From NCBI GenBank assembly GCA_013697245.1, contig JACCXH010000001.1, forward strand, positions 62,001 to 126,000: a DNA stretch of 64,000 nt. Reading direction: 5' to 3'. Both the position numbers and the translations under genes were made by a program. Of this stretch, positions 18,977 through 29,109 are shown in pieces. The notes beneath the pieces were generated by a model that saw nothing but the letters and a program-made list of their open reading frames with translations, was not told the DNA's origin and ran no database searches. The stretch's first letter is position 1. Every line of letters starts with the position of its first letter. This DNA comes from Bacteroidota bacterium. Its GTDB lineage: Bacteria > Bacteroidota > Bacteroidia > B-17B0 > Aurantibacillaceae.

Positions 18977-20383
18977 CTAATAAACCAATATTTTCCTTTT
19001 TAAAAAGAAAAGTGCCTCCGAAAGTTTGGTGTTAAGCTTTGGATTAGAGTAAGCATTCATGCCGGCCTTTTCTAAATTATTAGCGTAACCGTACACATCA
19101 TTTACCTGGGTTTTAAAAATTACCTCTTGGGTAACATTATTTTTTAATTGTAACGAGATCACCAAAGCAGCTAATTTAATTTTGTAATTGCTTTCTAAAA
19201 TATCGCTGCTAATATCTTCTTGTGTTTCTGCAACCGACTCAATAATATAATCGGCATCGGCGGGCTTACTTACTATCTGCACTTCCTGGCCATTAAATTT
19301 TTGGCTAATGATGGCTTCTACCAAATTTAAATTGGTTGGTTTACCAAAGTTCTTTTCGCTGGCGCTTACAAAAATATAAATGTTGTTTACTTTTGCCTGT
19401 ACCTTTAAAGATGGCGTTTGAATGAATTGTTTTAATACAGTAATACCGGCACGGCCTAAAGAATCAGAACCCATCAGGCTTGATATATCGGGGCTTAAAG
19501 CAAAAGCAGCTGTTTGATTAATAGGCTCAACATAATTTACTTTTAACTGCAACTCGCCGTTATTATTGGTGGTTGTTTTTTCGCTGATCTTAATTTTTTC
19601 TTCATCACTTGTTACGATGAACGGAAAGTTTTGTAATGGCGTTTTTGTTTTTAACTCCAAACCATATACTATTGGCGCATACGTTAACTGGTATGGTTTT
19701 AAAACCGGAAGATTTTTTTGTTGTACTAAACTAATGGATTGTAATTGTTGCTGAATAATTGCCGTTAGGTCAAAAACAGTTTTAATGCCATTTGTTTGCG
19801 CAGCATCAAAACTAATTTCCTCGCTTAAGTAGGGAGTTAATACGCCAAATGCCTGAATGCGTTTTTTTAAACAGGATGAGAAATCTTTATTTTTTTCATC
19901 GTTAAAACTTAAATTAATTAAGTTGGTGGCTTTTGAAATGATCTGTTGTTTTTTTTGCGCCTTTTGATTGGCGTATTCTGCTTTATCTAATTGGTAATAA
20001 ACCCAATATTGCTTTTCGTTCTCATAAGAATCAACTAATTGATAACCTTCAATATTATCGGTATTTGTAAGGTTAATTAATGAGTTAAAGTTCTCGTTAA
20101 AATTATTATTGTTTTGTACCGTATATAGAACGGAGTTACTTGAAATATTTACTTTTATTTCTGAAGACAGATCGTAAAGCGCATTTTTTTTTGCGTCAAT
20201 TTGATAATTGCCGCCCTTGCCTTTATCAGACACGCCAATACCAACATATTTAAAACCATTGTTTGGCCTACTGCTAACCCATAGTGGCACTTTTACTTCA
20301 ACAGCGGCTACGGCAGCTTCTTTTTTGCTTTTGCAAGCAGTTAAAACGCCAAACACTAAAAATATGTAAATAATATACTTCAA
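18977..20383 (-). CDS. lipoprotein with LPP20-like domain
   Basis: Lipobox FGVLTACKSKK; WVSSRPNNGFKYVGIGVSDKGKGGNYQIDAKKNALYDLSSEIKV. Confidence 0.7.
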   Translation of the reverse strand: MKYIIYIFLVFGVLTACKSKKEAAVAAVEVKVPLWVSSRPNNGFKYVGIGVSDKGKGGNYQIDAKKNALYDLSSEIKVNISSNSVLYTVQNNNNFNENFNSLINLTNTDNIEGYQLVDSYENEKQYWVYYQLDKAEYANQKAQKKQQIISKATNLINLSFNDEKNKDFSSCLKKRIQAFGVLTPYLSEEISFDAAQTNGIKTVFDLTAIIQQQLQSISLVQQKNLPVLKPYQLTYAPIVYGLELKTKTPLQNFPFIVTSDEEKIKISEKTTTNNNGELQLKVNYVEPINQTAAFALSPDISSLMGSDSLGRAGITVLKQFIQTPSLKVQAKVNNIYIFVSASEKNFGKPTNLNLVEAIISQKFNGQEVQIVSKPADADYIIESVAETQEDISSDILESNYKIKLAALVISLQLKNNVTQEVIFKTQVNDVYGYANNLEKAGMNAYSNPKLNTKLSEALFFLKRKILVY

Positions 20384-20386
20384 TTT

Positions 20387-21772
20387 TTATTTTATGTTAT
20401 TGGTAACAGAGCTTGTAAAAAAATTAATTGCCTTGCCGTTAGTTTCACCTTTAAGGTCATCAAACGATTTTAATGTATTCTTTGCCTGAAACATACTGCG
20501 CCAGTTACGTGGATTGTACTGTGCCGATGGTGCGGTTTGTTGCGGGTTGTATGGAAAAAGATTGTTGATATTGCCATTAAAGCTTTTTGAAAATTCATTA
20601 TACTCCATAGCATCCTGGCTCATCATGTTTTGTGTTTGTGAAGAAACTATTTGGTTTGAGAACGCGTTTATTATTTTATATCTATAATCATAAGAATAAG
20701 TTCGCGACCCTTTTACAAGGTTGTAATTAACAGGTTGATATTCTGTAATTACCAATGTATCGTTTTTACGTATTTTAACTTCAAGATAAGATGTATACGA
20801 ACTTTTTGTTGGACCGGTATTTAATTCTTTTTTATTGGAAACATCGTAAGTGTAAAAATAATCAGCTCCGGTTGCTTTACGGATGGCTTGTATAAGATCA
20901 ACATTGGTGTTATTGCTTAAGAGATCGGCCGAACCATTTGTCTCTTCAAAGGGAGTATTATTAATGAGTTTGATATTAGAGAGTTTTTGAGTAGCTGTTT
21001 GCGTAAAATTATTAAACAAGTATTCTTCAATTTCTTTTTCAGAATTGTCTACTGAATTTTTTGGTTGGATCAAAATAAACTCTTTTGTTTGTTCTGCAGA
21101 TGATAGTTCATATAGCTCTTTAAAGTCTTTATAGTTTTCAGTCCTGGCTTTTATTTTAGATAAGCTAACTAATGCGCTGGCATAGTTCTTGTTCTCTAAA
21201 CTACTAACTGCGGTTTGGTATAGTGGTTCGCAATTTGAGATGGTCTCTAATTGTTGAGTTGTTTTATAATTAGGGTTGTATTTTTTAATATTGGTAATGT
21301 AAGTTAATGCCTCATTATATTTTTTTTGATTAACCATATTATAGGCCTGGTTATAATTTTTTGAGCAATAACTTTCAACCGATTTTTGATAATCGTCTTC
21401 GTAAGACTTTGGATAATCCAGCACAACATTTAATGCAGCACTTTTTGACGTAAAATCCTTTAGTTTCTCAAAACTCTCTAAGGATGATTCTGTTTGTTGT
21501 GTATTAAAATTTCTGAAAAAATCAGAGGACATATTTGAGACATGTTTTTGGCCAACACTTTGTAATTTAACGCGGGCATCAACACTGGTGGGTTTTCTTT
21601 GTAAAGATTCCAAGTAATATTCTGCCGCCTCATTAACAAGTCCTTTTTTTTCTAATGCTTCGGCAGCCTTGAAATATTTTTTAGAGCCGGTACAACCGCA
21701 AAGAAGCAGCGATCCAATTAAAATCAATATGGGATAAATTAGTTTCAAAAAGTTGGGGTAAAAAAAGAGCAT
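20387..21772 (-). CDS. lipoprotein with TPR-like N-terminus
   Basis: Lipobox GSLLLCGCTGSKKYFKAAEALEKKGLVNEAAEYYLESLQRKP. The listed start overlaps a terminator hairpin, so the true start may lie downstream. Confidence 0.7.
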   Translation of the reverse strand: MLFFYPNFLKLIYPILILIGSLLLCGCTGSKKYFKAAEALEKKGLVNEAAEYYLESLQRKPTSVDARVKLQSVGQKHVSNMSSDFFRNFNTQQTESSLESFEKLKDFTSKSAALNVVLDYPKSYEDDYQKSVESYCSKNYNQAYNMVNQKKYNEALTYITNIKKYNPNYKTTQQLETISNCEPLYQTAVSSLENKNYASALVSLSKIKARTENYKDFKELYELSSAEQTKEFILIQPKNSVDNSEKEIEEYLFNNFTQTATQKLSNIKLINNTPFEETNGSADLLSNNTNVDLIQAIRKATGADYFYTYDVSNKKELNTGPTKSSYTSYLEVKIRKNDTLVITEYQPVNYNLVKGSRTYSYDYRYKIINAFSNQIVSSQTQNMMSQDAMEYNEFSKSFNGNINNLFPYNPQQTAPSAQYNPRNWRSMFQAKNTLKSFDDLKGETNGKAINFFTSSVTNNIK

Positions 21773-21793
21773 CCTTTTAGAGATGCTCTTTTT
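21761..21793 (-). terminator. intrinsic terminator after the 21802-22377 lipoprotein gene
   Basis: aaaaaagagcatc-cttttaga-gatgctcttttt, symmetric A/T runs. Confidence 0.75.
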
Positions 21794-21801
21794 AGGTTTT
21801 T

Positions 21802-22377
21802 TTATTTTCCTTCGTCAGCTAATTTTTTCATTTCAGCATCAAAAATACTTTGGAATTTTTGTTTGTCGTAGTCTAATTTCAATTTAGCGTCGTTAGAGAT
21901 CTTAGCGTCTACTTTATCAAAAATAGTTTTCTTGTTAGCTTCGATCGCGATCCAATAGCTAAATGAACCATCAGTTTCTTTAAAGATCTTCTCGCCAATT
22001 TCTCTTACGTTAGAAATCTCTAAGTTTACAACCTCACGAGCTAATTCTTCAAATTTATTTTCGAATTCCTGAGTGTTACCAACCGTACGTTGATTGGTAT
22101 ATTGATCAGTTACTCTTTTTATAGTACTGTTAATGTTGGCAGCCATTTCAGATTTAGCATTTTGAAATGCAATTTTCTTAGCTGTTGCAAGATCAGGAGA
22201 TTTTCCAACTTGTTTTGCTCTAAAGTTATCTTCGTCTGAACGGAATTCTTTTGTGCTAAATGGAACTGAGATCTCTACAGCACCAGTTTCTTTTTGAATG
22301 GGTTTCTTTTTTGATTTACAACCTGCCAGAGTTAAAACTGCAATAGCCGGAATTAATAGTAAGTTAATTGTTTTCAT
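21802..22377 (-). CDS. LPP20-like lipoprotein
   Basis: Lipobox VLTLAGCKSKKK; KSPDLATAKKIAFQNAKSEMAANINSTIKRVTDQY. Confidence 0.75.
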   Translation of the reverse strand: MKTINLLLIPAIAVLTLAGCKSKKKPIQKETGAVEISVPFSTKEFRSDEDNFRAKQVGKSPDLATAKKIAFQNAKSEMAANINSTIKRVTDQYTNQRTVGNTQEFENKFEELAREVVNLEISNVREIGEKIFKETDGSFSYWIAIEANKKTIFDKVDAKISNDAKLKLDYDKQKFQSIFDAEMKKLADEGK

Positions 22378-22458
22378 TTTTTATGTTTTTTTTGTGTATA
22401 CTAAGGTGGGTTTCAAACCGCGTTCCAAATTTATCAAAATTTCCGAAATTAACGTTTG

Positions 22459-24315
22459 TTAACCTATTAATTCTTTTTCAGTGTCCTTTTCAATACGCAA
22501 ATTTTCAATAATAAAGTCCTGCCGGCCTTGCGTATTTTTACCCATATAATAGTTCAGAAGCTCTGTTATACTTGACTTTTGGTCAATTAACACCGGCTCT
22601 AAACGAATGTCTTTTCCTATAAAATGCTTGAATTCGTCCGGTGAGATCTCACCTAAGCCCTTAAATCGGGTAATTTCGGGTTTTGGGCCCAATTTTGCTA
22701 CTGCGGCCTTTCTTTCTTCATCGCTATAACAATAGGCAGTCTCTTTTTTGTTCCTTACCCTAAATAAAGGTGTTTGCAAAATCTTCACATGATTGTTCTT
22801 TACAAGATCAGGAAAGAACTGTAAAAAAAAGGTTAGTAATAATAAACGAATATGCATTCCATCCACATCGGCATCGGTAGCAATAATTACATTATTATAA
22901 CGCAGCTCTTCTAAATTATCTTCAATATTTAAAGCAGCTTGTAATAAATTAAACTCTTCGTTCTCGTAAACCACTTTTTTTCCTAAGCCAAAACAATTCA
23001 AAGGTTTTCCTTTTAAACTAAATACAGCTTGTGTGTTTACATCACGTGTTTTTGTAATAGAACCACTGGCAGAATCTCCCTCACAAATAAAGATAGAAGT
23101 ATCTAAACGTCGTACGTCTTTAGTATCATCCAAGTGTACGCGACAGTCGCGCAATTTTTTATTATGTAAAGAAGATTTTTTAGCGCGCTCTCTGGCTAAT
23201 TTTTGTATTCCTGAAAGCTCTTTACGCTCACGTTCGTTAGCAACAATTTTAGCTTCAATTAATTTTGCAGTTTCCGGATTTTTGTGAAGATAATTATCCA
23301 GATGTTGTTTCATAAAATCTGTAATAAAACTCCTAACACTTTGTCCGCCCGGGGCTATTTCTGATGAACCTAATTTTGTTTTTGTTTGCGATTCAAAAAT
23401 TGGCTCCTGCACTTTTACAGAGATGGCCGCAACAATTGATTTTCTTATATCAGCCGGATCAAATTCTTTTTTGTAGAATTCTCTAATGGTCTTTACTAAA
23501 GCCTCTCTGAATGCGGCTTGATGTGTACCGCCCTGAGTGGTGTATTGTCCGTTAACGTAACTGTAATATTCTTCACTGTAATGCTCGTTGCTATGAGTCA
23601 TTGCTAACTCAATATCTTCAGCCCTTAAGTGAATAATAGGATAAATAATTTCGCCGGTAATATTTTTTTCTAAAAGATCCTTTAAGCCATTATCGGATTT
23701 ATATTCTGCGCCGTTTAAATATAATTTTAACCCGGTATTCAAGAACGCATAATTCCACACCATCTTATCAATGTACTCATGTACAAAGTGGTATTTTTTA
23801 AAGATGGTATCATCCGGACGAAACTCAACAAGCGTTCCGTTTTTTTCGCTGGAAGCTGTAAGCTTATGTTCTTTTATTAATTCACCTTTACTAAACTCGG
23901 CTGTTTTTGATTGTCCGTCGCGGTAAGCAGTTACTTTAAAATTAATAGATAATGCATTTACAGCCTTTGTACCAACACCATTTAAACCAATAGATTTTTT
24001 AAAGGCTTCGCTATCGTATTTACCACCGGTATTCATTTTTGAAACAACTTCAACCACTTTTCCCAGAGGAATACCACGGCCAAAATCGCGAATAGAAACA
24101 ACACCTTCTTTTACGTTAATGTCAATTCTGCTTCCTTCACCCATCATAAATTCGTCAATACAATTATCCATTACCTCTTTTAAGAGCACGTAAATACCAT
24201 CGTCAAAAGCGCTACCATCTCCCAATTTGCCAATATACATGCCGGGGCGCGTACGAATGTGTTCTTTCCAGTCTAACGACTTAATATTATCCTCTGTATA
24301 ATTTGATTTTGCCAT
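22459..24315 (-). CDS. parE: DNA topoisomerase IV subunit B
   Basis: [68 protein letters not shown]. Confidence 0.93.
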   Translation of the reverse strand: MAKSNYTEDNIKSLDWKEHIRTRPGMYIGKLGDGSAFDDGIYVLLKEVMDNCIDEFMMGEGSRIDINVKEGVVSIRDFGRGIPLGKVVEVVSKMNTGGKYDSEAFKKSIGLNGVGTKAVNALSINFKVTAYRDGQSKTAEFSKGELIKEHKLTASSEKNGTLVEFRPDDTIFKKYHFVHEYIDKMVWNYAFLNTGLKLYLNGAEYKSDNGLKDLLEKNITGEIIYPIIHLRAEDIELAMTHSNEHYSEEYYSYVNGQYTTQGGTHQAAFREALVKTIREFYKKEFDPADIRKSIVAAISVKVQEPIFESQTKTKLGSSEIAPGGQSVRSFITDFMKQHLDNYLHKNPETAKLIEAKIVANERERKELSGIQKLARERAKKSSLHNKKLRDCRVHLDDTKDVRRLDTSIFICEGDSASGSITKTRDVNTQAVFSLKGKPLNCFGLGKKVVYENEEFNLLQAALNIEDNLEELRYNNVIIATDADVDGMHIRLLLLTFFLQFFPDLVKNNHVKILQTPLFRVRNKKETAYCYSDEERKAAVAKLGPKPEITRFKGLGEISPDEFKHFIGKDIRLEPVLIDQKSSITELLNYYMGKNTQGRQDFIIENLRIEKDTEKELIG

Positions 24316-24318
24316 TCC

Positions 24319-24354
24319 AATGTTTCTAGTTTAAGGTTTTTTGTTCCTTGTTAT
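24319..24354. repeat. left inverted-repeat arm of S23 element 1
   Basis: Reverse complement ATAACAAGGAACAAAAAACCTTAAACTAGAAACATT matches 24757-24785 ATAACAAGAAACTAAAAACAAGAAACATT with a 7-nt gap. Confidence 0.7.
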
Positions 24355-24362
24355 TGTATATT

Positions 24363-24758
24363 TTAATCTTTTTTAAATTTATTTCCTTTAAATTCTGTAT
24401 TTCTTAAATAGGCTATGAATTTAGCAATTTTACCAGCTAAAAGTAAACAATCGTTTTGTAAGTTTTCAAATGCTTCTTTATCAAGCATATTTCTATCAAA
24501 CACTCGGTATAATTGTGAACTAACTTCGCCTAATGACCCTTTTGAAATTGCTAAAAATTGAATGAATTCTCTATTTTCGTCTCTTTCAAACCCCTCAGAA
24601 ATATTATCCATTACTGAACCCGCTGAAGAGTCAAGTTGATTTTTTAATTCGTAATTTCTTGTTTCATTTAATATTTGAAGTAGTGGATATATTTTAGCAT
24701 TTAATTGTCTTGCTAATTGCCAGACTTCAAGATCTTCAAATTTTGTAATTGTTGCCAT
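24363..24758 (-). CDS. four-helix bundle protein (23S rRNA IVS / S23 / bAvd-like)
   Basis: KFEDLEVWQLARQL...LKNQLDSSAGSVMDNISEGFERDENREFIQFLAISKGSLGEVSSQLYR. Confidence 0.92.
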   Translation of the reverse strand: MATITKFEDLEVWQLARQLNAKIYPLLQILNETRNYELKNQLDSSAGSVMDNISEGFERDENREFIQFLAISKGSLGEVSSQLYRVFDRNMLDKEAFENLQNDCLLLAGKIAKFIAYLRNTEFKGNKFKKD

Positions 24759-24785
24759 AACAAGAAACTAAAAACAAGAAACATT
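24757..24785. repeat. right inverted-repeat arm of S23 element 1
   Basis: See 24319-24354; ends immediately before the stop codon of the 24786-25568 gene. Confidence 0.7.
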
Positions 24786-25568
24786 CTAATCCCCGTCAAT
24801 TAGATTTCCGAGACCTCCAAGGATAGAGCCCTCTTCTTTTCTTGAGCCGCGGCCGTATGATAAAATTCTTCCCGCTAATCTGCTAATTGGTAATGATTGG
24901 ACCCAAACTTTTCCGGGACCGGTTAAGGTAGCGTAAAACAAACCTTCGCCACCAAAAATAGCATTTTTTACACCTTTCACAAATTGAATGTCGTAGTTTA
25001 CAGTGCCCGTAAAAGCTACAACGCAGCCGGTATCTATTTTTAATCTTTCCCCTGCCTGCAAAGTTTTTTCAACCACATAGCCACCCGAATGTACAAAGGC
25101 CATCCCGTCACCTTCCAACTTTTGCATAATAAATCCTTCGCCACCAAATAAACCTGTACCTAATTTTTTTTGAAACTCAATACCAATTGAAACGCCTTTT
25201 GCTGCGCATAAAAAACTGTCTTTTTGGCAAATGATCTTCTCTCCAAGTTCTTTTAAGTTCATAGGAATAATTTTACCTGTATATGGCCCGGCAAAAGTTA
25301 CCTGTTTTTTTTGCGAAGATGAGTTGGAGTAAACCGTCATAAATAAACTTTCGCCGGTAAGCAAACGTTTACCTGCAGTAAATAATTTATCCATGAAACT
25401 ACTTTGTTGTTTACTTCCATCGCCAAACATTGTTTCCATGTCAATGCCATCCGTCATCATCATAAAACTGCCGGGTTCTGCTATTACTGCTTCCTGTGGA
25501 TCGAGCTCAATTTCTACACATTGTAACTCTTCACCAAATATCTTATAATCTATTTCGTGATTTTTCAT
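24786..25568 (-). CDS. TIGR00266 / AIM24 family protein
   Basis: AVIAEPGSFMMMTDGIDMETMFGDG, GEGFIMQKLEGDGMAFVHSGG, IFGGEGLFYATLTGPGKVWVQSLP. Confidence 0.9.
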   Translation of the reverse strand: MKNHEIDYKIFGEELQCVEIELDPQEAVIAEPGSFMMMTDGIDMETMFGDGSKQQSSFMDKLFTAGKRLLTGESLFMTVYSNSSSQKKQVTFAGPYTGKIIPMNLKELGEKIICQKDSFLCAAKGVSIGIEFQKKLGTGLFGGEGFIMQKLEGDGMAFVHSGGYVVEKTLQAGERLKIDTGCVVAFTGTVNYDIQFVKGVKNAIFGGEGLFYATLTGPGKVWVQSLPISRLAGRILSYGRGSRKEEGSILGGLGNLIDGD

Positions 25569-25578
25569 CTTCTATTTT

Positions 25579-26679
25579 TTAAACATTAAACCTAAAATGC
25601 ATGACATCTCCATCATTCACCACATATTCTTTTCCTTCAATTTTTAATTTTCCTGCATCGCGGCAGGCAGCTTCAGAACCTAAAGTAATAAAATCATTAT
25701 AGCCTATAACTTCTGCTTTAATAAATCCTTTTTCAAAATCGGTATGTATAACACCTGCGGCTTGTGGGGCTTTCATGCCTTTGGTAATCGTCCATGCGCG
25801 CACCTCTTTTACACCTGCTGTAAAATAGGTTTCTAATTTCAACAATTTGTAAGCCGATTTAATTAATTTGTTTACGCCCGGTTCATCCAATCCCATATCG
25901 CCTAAAAACATTTGTTTTTCTTCAAAGGTTTCTAGCGCTGCAATTTCACTTTCCATTTGAGCCGTGATAACTAAAATTTCAGAGTTCTCATTTTTTACAG
26001 CTTCTTTAACAGCATCAACGTGTTTGTTCCCTGTTTTTGCAGAGGCTTCGTCCACATTGCAAACATACATTACCGGTTTAATGGTTAATAAATGCAGGTC
26101 GGCAATAAAAGGCAATTCATTTTCTTCAATAGCGCAGGCTCTTGCAGACTGGCCACTTTCCAAAGTTTGTTTTAAGCGCGTTAGTACATTAAATGTTTTT
26201 ACCGCGTCTTTATCGGCGCCAACTTTTGCCAATTTTTCGTATTTTTTCATTTTGGCCTCAACGCTTTCAAGATCTTTTAGTTGAAGCTCTGTATCAATGA
26301 TCTCTTTATCCTTTACAGGATCTACCTTCCCATCCACATGCACAACATTATCATCATCAAAGCATCTTAAAACATGAAGTATGGCATCGCACTCGCGGAT
26401 GTTTCCTAAAAATTTATTACCTAGGCCCTCTCCTTTGCTGGCACCTTTTACAAGGCCGGCAATATCTACTATTTCAACAGTGGTAGGTAAAATATTTTGT
26501 GGTTTTACAATGTCGGCCAGCTTGGTTAAGCGCTCATCGGGCACGGTAGTGGTTCCAACATTTGGATCGATGGTGCAAAAAGGAAAATTTGCCGCCTGGG
26601 CTTTTGCATTACTTAAACAATTAAACAAGGTCGATTTTCCAACATTTGGTAATCCAACAATTCCACATTTTAGGGCCAT
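25579..26679 (-). CDS. ychF: redox-regulated ATPase / GTPase YchF
   Basis: [37 protein letters not shown]-terminal TGS domain. Confidence 0.96.
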   Translation of the reverse strand: MALKCGIVGLPNVGKSTLFNCLSNAKAQAANFPFCTIDPNVGTTTVPDERLTKLADIVKPQNILPTTVEIVDIAGLVKGASKGEGLGNKFLGNIRECDAILHVLRCFDDDNVVHVDGKVDPVKDKEIIDTELQLKDLESVEAKMKKYEKLAKVGADKDAVKTFNVLTRLKQTLESGQSARACAIEENELPFIADLHLLTIKPVMYVCNVDEASAKTGNKHVDAVKEAVKNENSEILVITAQMESEIAALETFEEKQMFLGDMGLDEPGVNKLIKSAYKLLKLETYFTAGVKEVRAWTITKGMKAPQAAGVIHTDFEKGFIKAEVIGYNDFITLGSEAACRDAGKLKIEGKEYVVNDGDVMHFRFNV

Positions 26680-26711
26680 AATAATTACAAATTAATAATA
26701 AATAAAACGTG

Positions 26712-26719
26712 CAAATATA
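26712..26719 (-). promoter_or_regulatory. Bacteroidota -7 box TATATTTG upstream of ychF
   Basis: caaatata on + strand. Confidence 0.45.
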
Positions 26720-26852
26720 CTAATATCAGAGGCTTTTTGGCGAAAGGCCTAAAAACAATATTTTTTTAGTTTTTAACATCCTGTAATTATTATCAACATT
26801 AGACTTATAAGCTATAGGCAAATGCTAATTTTGCCGCAAATACATTATACAA

Positions 26853-27701
26853 ATGGCCAATATCGACGCTTTAAAAAAATTATCTGCCCAGGTTAGAAGG
26901 GATATTGTTAGAATGGTGCATGCTGTTAGTTCAGGGCATCCGGGCGGTTCTTTAGGCTGTGTAGAGTATTTTGTGGCCCTTTATAAGGTGGTATTGAAAC
27001 ACGATCCTAAGGTTTTTACCATGGATGGTAAGAATGACGACCTTTTCTTTTTAAGTAATGGCCATATTAGTCCGGTATTTTACAGTGTTTTAGCACGCTG
27101 CGGATATTTTCCAATAGCAGAACTAAAAACGTTTCGCAAATTAAACTCGCGTTTACAAGGTCATCCAACCACACACGAAGGTTTGCCGGGAGTAAGAATT
27201 GCCAGCGGTTCATTAGGGCAGGGCATGAGCGTTGCTATTGGCGCGGCTTTAGCAAAAAAATTAAATAAAGATAATGCTATCATATACAGCTTGCACGGCG
27301 ATGGCGAACTACAGGAAGGACAGATTTGGGAAGCCGCCATGTATGCTGCAGCCAATAAAGTAGATAATCTCATCTCAACAGTGGATTATAACGGAAGACA
27401 AATTGATGGCGATGTTGAAAAAGTTTTATCGCTTGGAAATTTAAAAGCAAAGTTTGAAGCTTTTGGATGGACAGTTTTAGAGAACAATTACGGTAACGAT
27501 ATTGAAAAAGTAATTGCTTCTTTTAACGAGGCAAAAAATTTAATTGGCAAAGGAAAACCAATTATGATCTTAATGCGAACAGAAATGGGCATGGGCGTTG
27601 ATTATATGATGGGAACCCACAAATGGCATGGTTCTGCACCTAATGATGAACAACTCGCAAAAGCTTTATTGCAACTGGAAGAAACTGAAAAAGATTACTA
27701 A
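26853..27701 (+). CDS. transketolase N-terminal subunit
   Basis: HPGGSLGCVEYFVALY, SNGHISPVFYSVLA, ASGSLGQGMSVAIGAALAKK, GDGELQEGQIWEAAMYA. Confidence 0.93.
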   Translation: MANIDALKKLSAQVRRDIVRMVHAVSSGHPGGSLGCVEYFVALYKVVLKHDPKVFTMDGKNDDLFFLSNGHISPVFYSVLARCGYFPIAELKTFRKLNSRLQGHPTTHEGLPGVRIASGSLGQGMSVAIGAALAKKLNKDNAIIYSLHGDGELQEGQIWEAAMYAAANKVDNLISTVDYNGRQIDGDVEKVLSLGNLKAKFEAFGWTVLENNYGNDIEKVIASFNEAKNLIGKGKPIMILMRTEMGMGVDYMMGTHKWHGSAPNDEQLAKALLQLEETEKDY

Positions 27702-27732
27702 TAATTTAAGAGTTCAGATTTAAGATTTTAGA

Positions 27733-29100
27733 ATGAAGGTGATCAAAAAATATTTATTTTTTATACTTCTAACTTCTGCAACCTTAAATGTTAGATCACA
27801 GGTAACCAATCGCATCCTTTTTATTTTTGACGACTCCTACAGCATGTATGCGCCATGGAACAGCAATATAAAAATTGAAGTTGCCAAAAAAGTCATGGGC
27901 GAATTTCTAGACAGTCTTAAAAACCTGCCTGATCTTGAATTGGCATTACGTTGTTACGGACATACTACTTTTTTTAAAGAAAGGAATTGTAAGGATACAA
28001 AACTGGAAGTGCCTTTTGCTGATGCAAGTATAAACTCTTTAAAAATAAAACAACGCATTCAGAAGCTTGAGCCAATGGGAACCACACCCATTGCTTACTC
28101 GCTTGGCGAGTGCGCTGCAGATTTTACCACTAAAGCAAACTGCCGCAACATAGTTATTTTAATTACCGATGGTATTGAAGAGTGCAACGGTTATCCTTGT
28201 GCGGTAAGCGCCGAATTACAAAAGAAAGGGATCTTTTTAAGGCCCTTTGTTATTGGTGTTGGGCTTGATGCAAAGTTTGCCGATGTGTTTGCCTGCATGG
28301 GAAAATTTTACGACGTAAGTAACGAAGCAAATTTTAAAGATGTATTGAAATTGGTTTTAACCGAAGCAATTACGCAAACAACCGTGCAGGTAGATCTGTT
28401 GGATATTCTGAAAAAACCAACCGAGACCGATGTTGACATGACTTTTTACGAAGCAGGAACAAGCAACATTAAATACAATTACCTGCATACGATCAACCAT
28501 CGCGGCAACCCGGATACTTTAGTTTTGGATCCGGACCTCAAGTATGATCTGGTGGTGCATACCATTCCTGTTCAGGAAAAAAAGAATATCTCTATTGTAA
28601 AAGGTAAACACAACATAATAAAGCTGGATGCGCCGCAAGGCTATTTAAAATTAGATCTGGATGGTACCATCAATAAATACTACCCTACAACTTTAGTAAG
28701 AAAAGGCGGAGAGCTGCAAACTCTGAATGTACAAGACTTTGGGAAATTAGAAAAATACATTATCGGTAAATATGATCTGGAAGTGTTAACGTTGCCCAGA
28801 ATAAATATAAAAGATGTGGAGATCAAACAAAGCACTACCAACTCCATTAAGATCCCCACCAGCGGTAATATATTATTTAGCAAGCAGGGTACTGGGTATG
28901 GCAGTATTTATGTGGACGATGGAAAAACTGTGATTTGGGTTTGTAATTTAAATCCAACACTCCAAAGCGAAATTATATATTTACAACCCGGTAAATACAA
29001 AGTGGTGTTCAGGTATGAATTTGCAAAAGAAACCATCAAAACAATTGAGCGAAACTTTGAAGTTAAGTCCGGCATTGCACAAACCGTTAGGTTATTATAA
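27733..29100 (+). CDS. secreted VWA-domain protein
   Basis: Signal peptide; RILFIFDDSYSMYAPW (MIDAS DxSxS), MGTTPIAYSL, NIVILITDGIEEC. Confidence 0.88.
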   Translation: MKVIKKYLFFILLTSATLNVRSQVTNRILFIFDDSYSMYAPWNSNIKIEVAKKVMGEFLDSLKNLPDLELALRCYGHTTFFKERNCKDTKLEVPFADASINSLKIKQRIQKLEPMGTTPIAYSLGECAADFTTKANCRNIVILITDGIEECNGYPCAVSAELQKKGIFLRPFVIGVGLDAKFADVFACMGKFYDVSNEANFKDVLKLVLTEAITQTTVQVDLLDILKKPTETDVDMTFYEAGTSNIKYNYLHTINHRGNPDTLVLDPDLKYDLVVHTIPVQEKKNISIVKGKHNIIKLDAPQGYLKLDLDGTINKYYPTTLVRKGGELQTLNVQDFGKLEKYIIGKYDLEVLTLPRINIKDVEIKQSTTNSIKIPTSGNILFSKQGTGYGSIYVDDGKTVIWVCNLNPTLQSEIIYLQPGKYKVVFRYEFAKETIKTIERNFEVKSGIAQTVRLL

Positions 29101-29109
29101 AAGATACAT

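Noticed and set aside
18577-19035. 152-aa plus-strand ORF over the parC start region
   Set aside because: Mostly antisense to parC; start of parC and its promoter are better supported.
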